Source: Leptothoe spongobia TAU-MAC 1115 (GTDB lineage: Bacteria; Cyanobacteriota; Cyanobacteriia; Phormidesmidales; Phormidesmidaceae). Taken from it: a DNA stretch of 64,000 nt. The stretch is taken from the NCBI RefSeq assembly GCF_018739885.1, contig NZ_JADOES010000017.1, positions 1 through 64,000 on the forward strand, read 5' to 3'. How positions within the stretch are numbered: position 1 is the stretch's first letter; every line of letters begins with the position of its first letter. Under the pieces are notes generated by a model. It saw only the letters and a program-made list of their open reading frames with translations. It ran no database searches and had not been told where the DNA came from. Shown here in pieces: positions 8,839-17,940 of this stretch. A program made the position numbers and the translations under genes.

Positions 8839-9996
8839 TTACTCTTTTGTTGGACTGTTGGTTTCATTGGGGCTGGGGGTAATCGTTTGTGATAGTTTAG
8901 TTTCTTCGAGGAGAGGATCGGTGTCCTCAGGGATGCCAGCTAGGGCAGGTTTCCATGGGCGAAAATCAGGTATTTCCCAATGGTCGAGGACGTCTTTGAC
9001 GAGGAGTTCTTGGAGCCAGATTTTGGCAACAACGGCTAGGGGTAGGGCTAGTACCAATCCAAGGAATCCAAAGATAGTGGCAAAACAGATTTGGGCGATC
9101 AAGGTAAATGCGGGGGGAAGAGAGATTTGACGAGCCATGACTGTGGGGGTGAGCCAGTAGCTTTCAATCTGTTGAATGATGACGTACCAGATAATCACGG
9201 GCACAATTTTCCACGGTTCTGGTGAGATCAGGGCTACGGTTGCTGGAAAGATGACGCTTAGACTCGGTCCAACGTTGGGAATAAAGTTGAGAACTCCTGC
9301 AATCAGGGCATGGGCCAATACGAGTTTGATACCCAGCAGTGCTAGTCCAACAAAACTAAGGGAGAAAATGAACACTGAGTTGAGAACAATGCCCCCCATC
9401 CAGTTGCATAGAGCAATTTCACAGTCTTGTAAAATGCCATCCGCCCTGCGTCGATAAAACGATGGTATTAGTCGCAATAGGGAGTTGCGGTAGGTGCTGG
9501 GATTCCCTAAAAACATTAGGGATAAAATCATCACTAGGAGAACCTGGAGTAATACTCGCAGTGAGGAGTTAAAGAATGAAAAGAAATTATTAAAAACATC
9601 TAGTACTGCCGAATCTGGAGAGGTGACCCAGTCTAAAAATTCGTTGAGTTCAGGAAAGCGTAGCTGGTCGGGTAGGTACGTTTCGAGCTGGGCCAGGGTT
9701 TCGGGTAATTTGCGACTGGCATCGATAATTAGGTCGATTAATAGACTAAATTGCTCCACAAACGGTGGGACCACCCCGAGAAAAAAGAGGGTGATGAGCA
9801 AAAAGGTGATGGAGAGTACGGTGGGGATGGCAAATCGGCGGGGGATACCGCTTTGCTGTAGACGCCGGGCAAGACTGTTGAGTGCGATCGCAAATACCAC
9901 TGCCATAAACACCAGCAGTAAAATCGCCCGAATACTCCAAAGAATATAGAACGTCGCTAAAATGCTAATTAAGCCAATCCATTCACCAAGTTTCAC
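8839..9996 (-). CDS. AI-2E family transporter (PerM/TqsA type)
   Basis: 385-residue polytopic membrane protein of the AI-2E exporter superfamily (DUF20). Helix pairs lie at the N-terminus (about 6-45) and near 60-80, with the typical cluster after residue 150. The conserved stretches AGVLNFIPNVGPSLSV and IQQIESYWLTPTVMARQISLPP are diagnostic. The soluble region rich in Pro and Leu (about 85-135) sits where the family has its periplasmic loop. Members export autoinducer-2 or act as Na+/H+ antiporters, so the substrate here is not known. The charged C-terminal tail (about 345-385) is cytoplasmic. It lies about 135 bp upstream of the Ycf46-like gene on the same strand. Confidence 0.92.
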   Translation of the reverse strand: MKLGEWIGLISILATFYILWSIRAILLLVFMAVVFAIALNSLARRLQQSGIPRRFAIPTVLSITFLLITLFFLGVVPPFVEQFSLLIDLIIDASRKLPETLAQLETYLPDQLRFPELNEFLDWVTSPDSAVLDVFNNFFSFFNSSLRVLLQVLLVMILSLMFLGNPSTYRNSLLRLIPSFYRRRADGILQDCEIALCNWMGGIVLNSVFIFSLSFVGLALLGIKLVLAHALIAGVLNFIPNVGPSLSVIFPATVALISPEPWKIVPVIIWYVIIQQIESYWLTPTVMARQISLPPAFTLIAQICFATIFGFLGLVLALPLAVVAKIWLQELLVKDVLDHWEIPDFRPWKPALAGIPEDTDPLLEETKLSQTITPSPNETNSPTKE

Positions 9997-10232
9997 AAAA
10001 CACTCCTGACTATAACCACAGTATTGTTAATTAGTTATGCTGCTGAGCTGAACTATGACTTAATCTGTGATGTGCTGACAAGTAGCGACTATGACAGACT
10101 GGTCTATGCTCTAAATCAGCAGCGGCAATATTATGTCCAACTAGTTTAATACTGTGTCGAGAACGGCATAGTTGTGACTAGTTTAGAATCCCGCCTATTT
10201 TAACCAAACCCAGGGACGATAAAATCGTTATC

Positions 10233-12638
10233 TTGACTACACCAACCCCCCAGTGGCAGCTACCCAAGGGTGAAACGATTTCCACCGACTGGGTCAACAC
10301 TGTCCAAACGATTGCCAATTTTCCGAACCCGCCAAAGCGTGCTGCTGAGCTACTTTGGCAGCGGGGTATCCGCACGGCTGAGCAGCTAACGGCATTTATT
10401 AACCCCGATGTCTACGAACCCATGCCACCTGCCTCCTTTGGTGGCGAGATGACCCAGGCGGTCGAGCGCATTCTTCAAGCCTTAGAAAATGAGGAAACGG
10501 TCACCATTTGGGGGGACTTTGATGCCGATGGCATTACTTCCACGGCAGTATTGTGGGATGGTCTACGCCAGTTTTTTCCAGCTGGGACGCTTAACTACTT
10601 TATTCCTAACCGGCTGACCGAATCCCATGGTCTTTCTGTCCATGGTTTGGATGCGATCTCGGCTGATGGGACAACGCTGGTCATTACTTGCGATAACGGT
10701 AGTACTAATCTCACAGAAATCGACCATGCTCAAACGTTGGGGATGGATGTGATCATTACCGATCACCATACCCTGCCCGATGAACGGCCAACTGTCGTCG
10801 CCATCATCAACCCACGTTACTTTGAGTCCGGGCATCCTCTAGCCCATCTATCTGGTGTTGCCGTTGCTTTTAAGCTAGTCGAAGCCTTGTATGCAAGGCT
10901 TACACCCACTCGGCCTCTTTCAGAATTGACTGATTTAGTGGCCATTGGTCTGATTGCCGATCTGGTTCAGCTGAGCGGTGACTGTCGTTATCTGGCCCAA
11001 ATCGGTATTCGCCAGCTCCAGACCCATCTGAAAACGGACGCTCCCATTCGCCCTGGTGTTGCTGAGCTACTAAAGCTGTGTCGCCGTACAGGGGATCGTC
11101 CCACCGATATTTCCTTTGGCATTGGTCCCCGGATTAATGCTGTCAGCCGTATTCATGGAGATGCACAGTTTTGCGTTGACCTACTGACGAGTGAAGATGC
11201 GGACCATTGCCATAAGTTGGCTCAGCAAACTGAGTGGGCCAATACTCGTCGTAAGGCATTACAAAAAGACGTCCATACTCAGGTGACTCAGCGACTGACT
11301 GAGTTAGATATGGCTACGGTTCAGGTGATTGTACTGGCAGATGCCCAGTGGCCGACGGGGGTATTGGGCATTGTTGCAGGTCAAGTGGCTCAGGAATATG
11401 GCAAGCCCACAATTTTGTTGACCATTGATGGTGATGTTGCCCGTGGGTCAGCCCGGTCGGTGAATCGGATAGACCTCTATCAGTTAGTGACCGATCAGTC
11501 CCATTTGCTAACTAGTTTTGGGGGACATCCTTTTGCCGCTGGGATGACATTGCCGCTGGAGAATGTCAGCTTATTTGCCGATGCTCTGAATCGGCAGCTG
11601 CGGCAGGTGGGGGTAACCTCTGGGCCAACGATTACGATCGATCTAGAGGTGAGTGTTTGTGAACTAGGTAGGAACCTATTTCAGCAACTGAATTTGCTGG
11701 AGCCTTATGGTATGGGTAATCCAGTGCCTCGATTGTTAGTTCGTAATGCCTGGTTTGACAATACGTGGCATCAGAAAATTAAAGATCCGGTGTCAAAGCA
11801 GAAGCTCAGGTTTATCAAAACCCACTTTTTGCTCAAGGATGATACGGCCATAGCTGGTTTTCCAGGGCTATGGTGGGGCCATTACAAGGACGATCTGCCG
11901 ATAGGCCGCTGTGATGTGGTATTAGAGTTGGACTTTAATACCTATTCTCGGCAAAAGAAGCCCCAATATGGTGGTTATGAGGTGCGGTTGCTTGATGTGC
12001 GATCGGTAGAGTCTGAGGTTGCTGCGACGGTGGCTATGCCAAAACAGCAGGTAATCGACTGTCGGGCCCAGTCTGCTAAGTCAGATTTATTGGATGCGCT
12101 GGTGGTTACCCAATGTCCAACGACTTGGCAGGAGTTGCGACCCTGGTTTCATCAGGCAACTCAGCAGCAAACACCGCTGGTATTGGCCTATGAGAATCCT
12201 GAACCGATGGCTCCGGTTGAGGTGTGGAAACGATTGGTAGGGATTGCGAAGTATCTGACGCGGACAGAAACGAGTGTGACGATGGTGGAGCTGATGACAA
12301 GGCTGGAGTTGGGGGAGGTGTCGTTGCGGGCTGGGTTAGTCGCGTTGGGCAGCTTGGGTTTTCGGGTTAGGGAGAGGGGGCTGGATGAAACTTTAGATAT
12401 GGAGGGCTCCCCCCTGTCCCTCCCTATTAAGGAGGGCGGCATTAACCGAGGGGATCTGCAGTCACTATTGCCATCTACGACCATCATTTTTCTGTATGAC
12501 GAGGCTTTTGCTGAGACACCAGAACAACAACAAGCAAGTTTACGTTTACTGCTGGCGAGTCTGCGAGAGGAACAATTTCAACGCAGGTATTTTTCCGATG
12601 TACCTGTGAGCGTTGCACAGACAGTGATGGAAGAATAG
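10233..12638 (+). CDS. recJ: single-stranded-DNA-specific exonuclease RecJ
   Basis: 801-residue RecJ, a 5'-3' exonuclease on single-stranded DNA for recombination and base-excision or mismatch repair. The DHH phosphoesterase motifs are in order: GDFDADGITSTA (motif I), TCDNGST (II) and ITDHHT (III). The DHHA1 domain has GIVAGQVAQEYGKP and SFGGHPFAAGM, then an OB-fold and a cyanobacterial C-terminal extension. The start is a TTG at 10233; no nearby ATG fits the family N-terminus. In the C-terminal part, residues about 724-740 are encoded by a GC-rich palindromic stretch that looks inserted (see the repeat at 12418). Catalytic residues are intact. Confidence 0.95.
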   Translation: MTTPTPQWQLPKGETISTDWVNTVQTIANFPNPPKRAAELLWQRGIRTAEQLTAFINPDVYEPMPPASFGGEMTQAVERILQALENEETVTIWGDFDADGITSTAVLWDGLRQFFPAGTLNYFIPNRLTESHGLSVHGLDAISADGTTLVITCDNGSTNLTEIDHAQTLGMDVIITDHHTLPDERPTVVAIINPRYFESGHPLAHLSGVAVAFKLVEALYARLTPTRPLSELTDLVAIGLIADLVQLSGDCRYLAQIGIRQLQTHLKTDAPIRPGVAELLKLCRRTGDRPTDISFGIGPRINAVSRIHGDAQFCVDLLTSEDADHCHKLAQQTEWANTRRKALQKDVHTQVTQRLTELDMATVQVIVLADAQWPTGVLGIVAGQVAQEYGKPTILLTIDGDVARGSARSVNRIDLYQLVTDQSHLLTSFGGHPFAAGMTLPLENVSLFADALNRQLRQVGVTSGPTITIDLEVSVCELGRNLFQQLNLLEPYGMGNPVPRLLVRNAWFDNTWHQKIKDPVSKQKLRFIKTHFLLKDDTAIAGFPGLWWGHYKDDLPIGRCDVVLELDFNTYSRQKKPQYGGYEVRLLDVRSVESEVAATVAMPKQQVIDCRAQSAKSDLLDALVVTQCPTTWQELRPWFHQATQQQTPLVLAYENPEPMAPVEVWKRLVGIAKYLTRTETSVTMVELMTRLELGEVSLRAGLVALGSLGFRVRERGLDETLDMEGSPLSLPIKEGGINRGDLQSLLPSTTIIFLYDEAFAETPEQQQASLRLLLASLREEQFQRRYFSDVPVSVAQTVMEE
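12418..12436. repeat. palindromic repeat inserted in frame in recJ
   Basis: CCCTCC (12418-12423) pairs with GGAGGG (12431-12436) around a 7-nt AT-rich loop, inside a C/G-rich stretch (about 12401-12452) unlike the rest of recJ. It resembles the short dispersed palindromes with runs of C and G around TTAA that are common in cyanobacterial genomes. It keeps the recJ frame open and adds about 17 residues (EGSPLSLPIKEGG onward). Confidence 0.45.
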
Positions 12639-12676
12639 GTGATTAGAATTTGTGGGCACCCGATGAGGGGATTTTC

Positions 12677-13075
12677 TTAGGATGGATTTGTTACCAACAA
12701 CTCTCTTTTGTTGTCTGATACTAAAAACCAGCTGACAGTGTCTTCGGTTTTTTCTCTAGCTATATACAGGTCAAAAGGACCAGATTCTTTCTTTTCTCGG
12801 CTGGTTAGTTGGATGATGGCTTGATAGGTACCTTGGACATGGAATAAGTCGTCTTCCTGGTCTTCTCTCAGGGTGACTTCTACCTGGCGCAGCTTCAGGT
12901 TTGGTAATTGGGGGACTTTTGGGGCCAGGTGGGTGATCAGAGCTTGCTGGGTTTGGGCCATTTTTACGGCTAAACCCCGCTCTACCACTGCCTGAGGCGG
13001 TAAGACACTAAAGGTGCTACAGGCTTGTAAAAGCAAAACTAGGCTCAGCAACCATAACCAACGTAAATGACCCAT
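12677..13075 (-). CDS. putative lipoprotein
   Basis: 132-residue protein with a lipoprotein signal: hydrophobic residues 7-16 and lipobox LLQAC with C19, so it is probably anchored to a membrane facing the periplasm or lumen. The mature part is an alpha/beta domain of about 110 residues (KLRQVEVTLREDQEDDLFHVQGTY), reminiscent of small binding domains, but I recognise no family. It converges on recJ with 38 bp between the stop codons and has no partner gene on its strand. Its function is unknown. Confidence 0.75.
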   Translation of the reverse strand: MGHLRWLWLLSLVLLLQACSTFSVLPPQAVVERGLAVKMAQTQQALITHLAPKVPQLPNLKLRQVEVTLREDQEDDLFHVQGTYQAIIQLTSREKKESGPFDLYIAREKTEDTVSWFLVSDNKRELLVTNPS

Positions 13076-13275
13076 AACTACCTACCTACAGAGTTCACTA
13101 TGCGAGATATCCAAATGCCCTGCAAGGGCTTCTGCCGCCTTAAAGACTTTATCTGGTAGGGATACTGCCGTTTGCATAATCAGCTTTTATACAGTATTAC
13201 CGCCTCTAGTTATACTTTGGTTATACTGCTGCCGCAAGTCAAACCCAGCCTAATCTTTCGCCACTCTACCCATGG

Positions 13276-14265
13276 ATGTCCTATCAGCCGCCCTTTGATA
13301 TCACTGCAAAAATTATCAACCAGATTAGCGCTATTGCTGAGCAGGTAGGTCGATTAAATAGCCATGGGCTGAGTGCATCACCTCAATTACGTAAGCGAAA
13401 CCGGATTCGGACTATCCAGGGCACCCTGGCCATCGAAGGCAATACCCTATCTCTAGAACAGGTAACTGCCATTCTAGAAGGTAAGCGCGTATTGGGTCAG
13501 CCAAGGGAAATTAGCGAAGTAAAAGGGGCGATTCGAACATACGAAGCATTAGCGGAGTGGAAAACTGCCTCAATAGAGGATTTTTTAACAGCTCACCAAT
13601 ATTTAATGGGTGACATTCTGACAGATGCAGGTAAATTTCGACGAGCGGGTGTCGGCATTCATAAAGAAAGCAAAGTAGTCCATGTAGCTCCACCTGCCAA
13701 ACGGGTTCCTCTATTAATGTCAGATCTACTCGATTGGCTAGACCAGTCAGAAGACCATGCGTTGATTAAAAGCTGTGTATTTCACTATGAATTAGAGTTT
13801 ATCCATCCATGTATGGATGGCAATGGCCGTATGGGACGACTGTGGCAGACGCTGATCTTGGGGCAGTGGAATCCGATATTCTTTCTATTGCCCATTGAGA
13901 GTGTGATTAAAGATGAACAAGAGCGCTATTACCAAACTCTAGAAAAAGCCGACCAGGCAGCCAATAGCACTGTCTTTATCGAGTTTATGTTGGAGATTAT
14001 TGGTAATGCTCTAGCCCAGATAAACCAGGGGATTGATCAAGCTACCGACCAAGCTACCGACCAAGCTGCCGACCAAGTTAAGAGATTATTGGCGGTGATG
14101 GATGATAGCTATGTCACAACTCAAATACTGATGGAGCGTTTAGGGTTATCTCATCGGCCAACATTTCGAAAGAATTATTTGATTCCAGCATTGGATGCGG
14201 GACTATTAGAGATGAAATATCCTGATAAACCGCGTAGTCCGAAGCAGCAATATAGGAAACAATAG
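13276..14265 (+). CDS. fic: Fic family protein with C-terminal winged helix
   Basis: 329-residue Fic-domain protein, probably an AMP-transferase acting on protein side chains. The catalytic motif HPCMDGNGRMGR is at residues 177-188, with the essential His177. An N-terminal inhibitory motif of form (S/T)xxxE(G/N) is present at T50-G55 (TLAIEG, with E54), so this is an auto-inhibited class II enzyme. Residues about 255-269 are a tandem TDQA repeat linking to a winged-helix-like end (about 270-325), a layout seen in other Fic proteins. The repeat is also a 12-bp DNA tandem repeat at about 14036-14080 and may vary in copy number. No antitoxin gene is adjacent, consistent with built-in inhibition. 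The target is unknown. Confidence 0.93.
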   Translation: MSYQPPFDITAKIINQISAIAEQVGRLNSHGLSASPQLRKRNRIRTIQGTLAIEGNTLSLEQVTAILEGKRVLGQPREISEVKGAIRTYEALAEWKTASIEDFLTAHQYLMGDILTDAGKFRRAGVGIHKESKVVHVAPPAKRVPLLMSDLLDWLDQSEDHALIKSCVFHYELEFIHPCMDGNGRMGRLWQTLILGQWNPIFFLLPIESVIKDEQERYYQTLEKADQAANSTVFIEFMLEIIGNALAQINQGIDQATDQATDQAADQVKRLLAVMDDSYVTTQILMERLGLSHRPTFRKNYLIPALDAGLLEMKYPDKPRSPKQQYRKQ

Positions 14266-14274
14266 AGAGTCTGT

Positions 14275-15207
14275 CTAACTGCTCTCCAGCACCAAACGAA
14301 ACCCAAATAGGATATGTCGCGAGTCGACAGGCCGATCATGCTGATAGGCAGCCCGACAAAAACCAGGATAATCGTCCCAGCTGCACCCCTTGAGCACAAC
14401 CTTAGACTCACCTCTAGTTAAAGTGCTGGTGTACTCAAATACATTGCCAGCCATATCCTCAATGCCATAAGAACTTTGACTCAGCGGATAAGCCCCCACC
14501 TCACTTGTCCCATAGGGGCCATGCTTCGCCCAATTTGTCCCATCATCGCGCCACTCACTACCCCAAGGAAAATAGTGCCCATCCGTCCCCCGCGCTGCCT
14601 TTTCCCATTCCCACCTTGTCGGTAGTCGATATCTGACACCATCCTGACCAGACCGCCATTCTGCATAGGTTACTACATCCTCGTAAGAAACCAGCACCAC
14701 TGGATAATTGTCCTCACCTACCGGATACTGCTCCTCCTGCCACAGATAAGGAACGACCTCACCGTAGTCATGCACTAAAAATCCCTGCTCCTGATACTCC
14801 TCTGCCGAAATCCCTGGTGACCGATGCCCCGTTGCCTGCACAAATGCCTGGTAGTCTGCATTGGTAATCAGGTTTTTACCCATACAAAACGATGATAGGT
14901 TCACCGTTTGCCTGACCGATTCACGTTCAAACCACCCTCGTCTCAGGTAGCCGGCCTCGGCAGCCGCCACATCCTCAGGATTATCAGCAAATCCTTCTGC
15001 ACTAATGCGATAGGCGTAGTCGCGTTCGGTGCGATCGCTACCCGCAATAAACTCCCCACCACCCACAAAAGTAAATCCGGCATGAGCCTCGCAGATTGCC
15101 TGTGTGATCTCAGAAGTCGTCGGTGTAGAGCCAGACGTAATATCCTGACAGCTCAGGAGTAGTAATAGTGACAGCAGACTCCAGCGTCTACGCATTGGCG
15201 TTGCCAT
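14275..15207 (-). CDS. SUMF1/FGE-fold lipoprotein
   Basis: 310-residue protein with a lipoprotein signal (lipobox LLLSC, C20) and a formylglycine-generating-enzyme fold. Recognisable pieces are FVGGGEFIAGSDRTE, NADYQAFVQATGH, YRLPTRWEWEKAARG, MAGNVFEYTS and the C-terminal FGFRLV. Aligning the active-site strand (GCSWDDYPGFC, residues 274-284) with FGE, only the second copper-binding cysteine (C284) is kept and the first is Asp279. It is therefore not expected to be a standard copper FGE. SUMF1 folds also serve as binding or structural modules. It converges on fic, with stops 9 bp apart. Confidence 0.88.
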   Translation of the reverse strand: MATPMRRRWSLLSLLLLLSCQDITSGSTPTTSEITQAICEAHAGFTFVGGGEFIAGSDRTERDYAYRISAEGFADNPEDVAAAEAGYLRRGWFERESVRQTVNLSSFCMGKNLITNADYQAFVQATGHRSPGISAEEYQEQGFLVHDYGEVVPYLWQEEQYPVGEDNYPVVLVSYEDVVTYAEWRSGQDGVRYRLPTRWEWEKAARGTDGHYFPWGSEWRDDGTNWAKHGPYGTSEVGAYPLSQSSYGIEDMAGNVFEYTSTLTRGESKVVLKGCSWDDYPGFCRAAYQHDRPVDSRHILFGFRLVLESS

Positions 15208-15320
15208 AGCAAGTAACTCCCCAATTAATTGCGTGCAGGATGACTTTATAGCTTAGAACGTGAGTCTGAGGATGTGCTGTGAATAGGGACAGAATGTCGA
15301 ATTGGCAAGAGATAAAATCT

Positions 15321-15701
15321 TTAACCCTGAGCCTCAAACCTATCTTCTCTCAACTTTGCAGTCCCATCCGTCTGCAAGACCCATAGCTCCCTATGAATGA
15401 CTCCATAGGCTTTATTCATTTTCCATTTTGCAGACAAAACCGCTGATGTTTCATCAATAATTTCGATCTTTGGCTCCAGGTACTCCACATCAGAAAATCC
15501 ATCATCAATCAGTTTTTGCCAGAAGCCTTGGATCTTTTCATGTCCGATAAACTTACCAAAAGGCGTCGCCTCCATCGTAGCTGTTGCTTCATATTGGGCT
15601 GTACAGCCTGCAGCATCACCTGCGTTAAAAGCCATTTTCCACCGTGTACTCGCTGCATTGACAGCTGTTAACAAGGCTGAATTTTGAGAGTCGTAGCTCA
15701 T
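15321..15701 (-). CDS. NTF2-like/SnoaL-like protein (DUF4440 type)
   Basis: 126-residue single-domain protein of the NTF2-like fold. It has the usual N-terminal helix (WKMAFNAGDAAGCTAQY), a central GKFIGHEKIQGFWQKLID and a C-terminal sheet ending LREDRFEAQG. Such proteins are small binding or isomerase-like domains, often stress-related, and no catalytic residues can be assigned. It is divergent from the GlxA/AraC regulator with 101 bp between starts. That arrangement suggests the regulator controls it, but this is inference. Confidence 0.8.
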   Translation of the reverse strand: MSYDSQNSALLTAVNAASTRWKMAFNAGDAAGCTAQYEATATMEATPFGKFIGHEKIQGFWQKLIDDGFSDVEYLEPKIEIIDETSAVLSAKWKMNKAYGVIHRELWVLQTDGTAKLREDRFEAQG

Positions 15702-15802
15702 TGTTTCGATTCCTTGGCTGGTTCACACTATCTAGACTATGGATTCTCAAACTCGAAAACTAGTGTCAAAATCGACTTATGTGATGTCATTTCTGACAAT
15801 CT

Positions 15803-16774
15803 ATGACTCAGCAGATAACGATCGGACTCTTGATGTACCCTGGTGCTCAGCTATCGGCGGTTTATGGGCTGATAGATTTGTTTCTTTCGACTAATCGGAT
15901 AGCGATGGAGCATACCCCACGAACGGTGGAACCTCTGTTGGTAAGCCGTTGGCAGATAAATCCGAACTCAAAACGTGTAGAGGTGATAGATGGCAATGGT
16001 CCACGTCAGCTAACAGTTGTGATTATTCCACCCAATCTTGAAAGCCGAGGCACAGATGAACCAGATGCTGTTCTTCTCGACTGGTTAAAGGCGCAGCATG
16101 AAGGTGGAGCAGTGGTTTGTTCTATCTGTACAGCTGCCTTTGTCCTGGCGCGTACGGGGTTGTTGAATGGACGGCCCGCTACCACCCATTGGGCTCTGAA
16201 AGACGTGCTGGCCACTCAATTTCCTGAGGTATATGTGCAAACCGATCAAATGGTGATTGAGGATGGCGATATTATCACCGCAGGAGGGGTGACGGCTTGG
16301 ATCGATCTGGGATTAAAGCTAATTGATCGGTTTTTAGGACCGTCTGTCATGTTAGCTGTGGCCCAGTTCTTTTTGATCGATCCCAATGGGCGAGAACAAC
16401 GGTTTTATAGCAAGTTTGCGCCGCAGTTCTACCACGGTGATGAGGCCATACTGCGGGTGCAACACTGGTTGCAAACCCATTATAGTGAGGCGATTGCGAT
16501 CGCAGATATGACGGCGGTGGCCTCCCTGGGAGAACGCACATTTCTACGGCGATTCAAAAAGGCGACAGGGATGAAACCAATTGAGTATTTGCAGGCTTTG
16601 CGAGTAGGGAAAGCAAGGGAAATGCTAGAGTTTTCGCAAACGTCGTTTAGTGAGATTGCCTGGAAAGTTGGCTATGAGGATCAGGGAGCCTTTCGGAAAG
16701 TCTTTGTTCGATTGGTGGGACTGCAGCCGGGTGAATACAGACGACGCTTTTCTGTTAGGGCAATGGCTGGCTAA
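15803..16774 (+). CDS. GlxA-type AraC family transcriptional regulator
   Basis: 323-residue regulator with an N-terminal DJ-1/PfpI-like domain (about 5-185) and a C-terminal AraC DNA-binding domain (about 215-318). The PfpI part shows the nucleophile-elbow region VVCSICTAAFVLARTGLL and THWALKDVLATQFP. The AraC part shows ERTFLRRFKKATGMKPIEYLQ and the second helix-turn-helix QTSFSEIAWKVGYEDQGAFRKVF. Proteins of this layout sense small metabolites and act on a neighbouring promoter. The shared 101-bp gap with the divergent NTF2-like gene contains TGTCA/TGACA half-sites that could be an operator. The ligand is unknown. Confidence 0.92.
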   Translation: MTQQITIGLLMYPGAQLSAVYGLIDLFLSTNRIAMEHTPRTVEPLLVSRWQINPNSKRVEVIDGNGPRQLTVVIIPPNLESRGTDEPDAVLLDWLKAQHEGGAVVCSICTAAFVLARTGLLNGRPATTHWALKDVLATQFPEVYVQTDQMVIEDGDIITAGGVTAWIDLGLKLIDRFLGPSVMLAVAQFFLIDPNGREQRFYSKFAPQFYHGDEAILRVQHWLQTHYSEAIAIADMTAVASLGERTFLRRFKKATGMKPIEYLQALRVGKAREMLEFSQTSFSEIAWKVGYEDQGAFRKVFVRLVGLQPGEYRRRFSVRAMAG

Positions 16775-16806
16775 TGGCAATATCCCATCGTAGAATCATA
16801 TGACTC

Positions 16807-17940
16807 TTAGCTAATAAAGTCCTCTTGGCAAATGCTGTCATCCAGCTGGATATGAACTCGGAGACGCTGTCCGGCTGAACAACGAAATGGAGGAATTTGG
16901 ATATAGTTATCTTGGGTTCCTGCTTGGACTTTTTTGAGTAACTCGCCAGTTTCTGAAAGTTCCAGGGCTAGAACCACATCGCTAGGCAAGAGAGATTCGC
17001 CAGATGGATAAAGCTGAATCCGAATGTTGCGACGTTTGTCTGTTTCGATATCTACGCTGAACATCAATAACAGATCATCGGGGGCCGTATTCAAAAAGAT
17101 TTTCTTGCCACAGGTGAGAACAGCTGCACCGCCAGCAATAGAACGAAACTTTAATGCAGGTGTTTGGGGCGTTAGCGTATCTAAAGATTGCCAACCGTGT
17201 TCAAAGATTTGTTCAAGCCAGTCTTCAATACTCACTAGCTTTGGATTTTGGCGCTGCTGATATAGCCGTTGTCTCCAGTGGTCATTGCTGATTAAGACTC
17301 CCCAATGGGCAAAAGGTAGAGCGAGCCTGGGGTCTGGGGTATCGATTAGCTGCTGCATCAGACTTTCAACCTGGGCAGCTGGTAAATGGGGAAGTGGTTC
17401 AGACGAGAGGGATGAGGGATGTTCTACTTGTTGTGCCACCCAAAAGGCCGAAAAATCCTGTATCAGATCGATATCATTAAGACTATAAGTACGTTGGGTA
17501 GTACTGTAAATCCCTTTGGTTTTGATCTGGGAGTGGGTTGTGTAGCCCCATAGTGCCAGCCGCTGCTCGTCCATATCGATGTAAGCGGCAATGTAGTAAT
17601 CGGCCTGCCAATCTGGCAGATCAACCCATTCCTGGGGGACTTCCAGTTCTGCCGCATCGATGGTTTCGGAGAGCATGATGACAATGCGATTCTTTCCCAA
17701 TTGCAAGGCCAATCCATCGACAACGTGCCAAATGTCAAAGGGCGCTGCGTGGGGAAAGGGTAAGACGTGCCAATCAAATTCTTCTTGGAACCAGGGCATC
17801 AAAGCTGCCAGTCCTAGCTGATGTAGATAGATTCGCCAGCGCACAGCTACGTCTGAGATGGATGCACTGCGCTGCCATTGAGCTGGAACGACTGGTATTT
17901 TCAGAACAGGCTGGACGGGATTTTCAAAAAATACGCTCAT
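16807..17940 (-). CDS. DUF1822 family protein (copy A)
   Basis: 377-residue protein of DUF1822, a family I know only from cyanobacteria and of unknown function. The start is set at 17940 because its ATG overlaps the stop of the upstream sigma-factor gene as ATGA, a coupling signal; a longer in-frame start would run far into that gene. The C-terminal domain (about 290-377) matches the second DUF1822 protein of this window (52966-53949): both have NIxxxLYP, a later NYxQ and an ending close to ExFI. There is no signal peptide or membrane helix, so it is cytosolic. Tight coupling to a sigma factor suggests it modulates that factor, for example as a partner or anti-sigma protein; this is inference. 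Confidence 0.88.
   Translation of the reverse strand: MSVFFENPVQPVLKIPVVPAQWQRSASISDVAVRWRIYLHQLGLAALMPWFQEEFDWHVLPFPHAAPFDIWHVVDGLALQLGKNRIVIMLSETIDAAELEVPQEWVDLPDWQADYYIAAYIDMDEQRLALWGYTTHSQIKTKGIYSTTQRTYSLNDIDLIQDFSAFWVAQQVEHPSSLSSEPLPHLPAAQVESLMQQLIDTPDPRLALPFAHWGVLISNDHWRQRLYQQRQNPKLVSIEDWLEQIFEHGWQSLDTLTPQTPALKFRSIAGGAAVLTCGKKIFLNTAPDDLLLMFSVDIETDKRRNIRIQLYPSGESLLPSDVVLALELSETGELLKKVQAGTQDNYIQIPPFRCSAGQRLRVHIQLDDSICQEDFIS

Noticed and set aside
12188..12487. 99-residue minus-strand frame
   Set aside because: It is antisense to the intact recJ C-terminus, with no ribosome site or recognisable domain.
14036..14080. 12-bp tandem repeat as a non-coding minisatellite
   Set aside because: It is in frame inside fic and encodes the TDQA linker seen in other Fic proteins.
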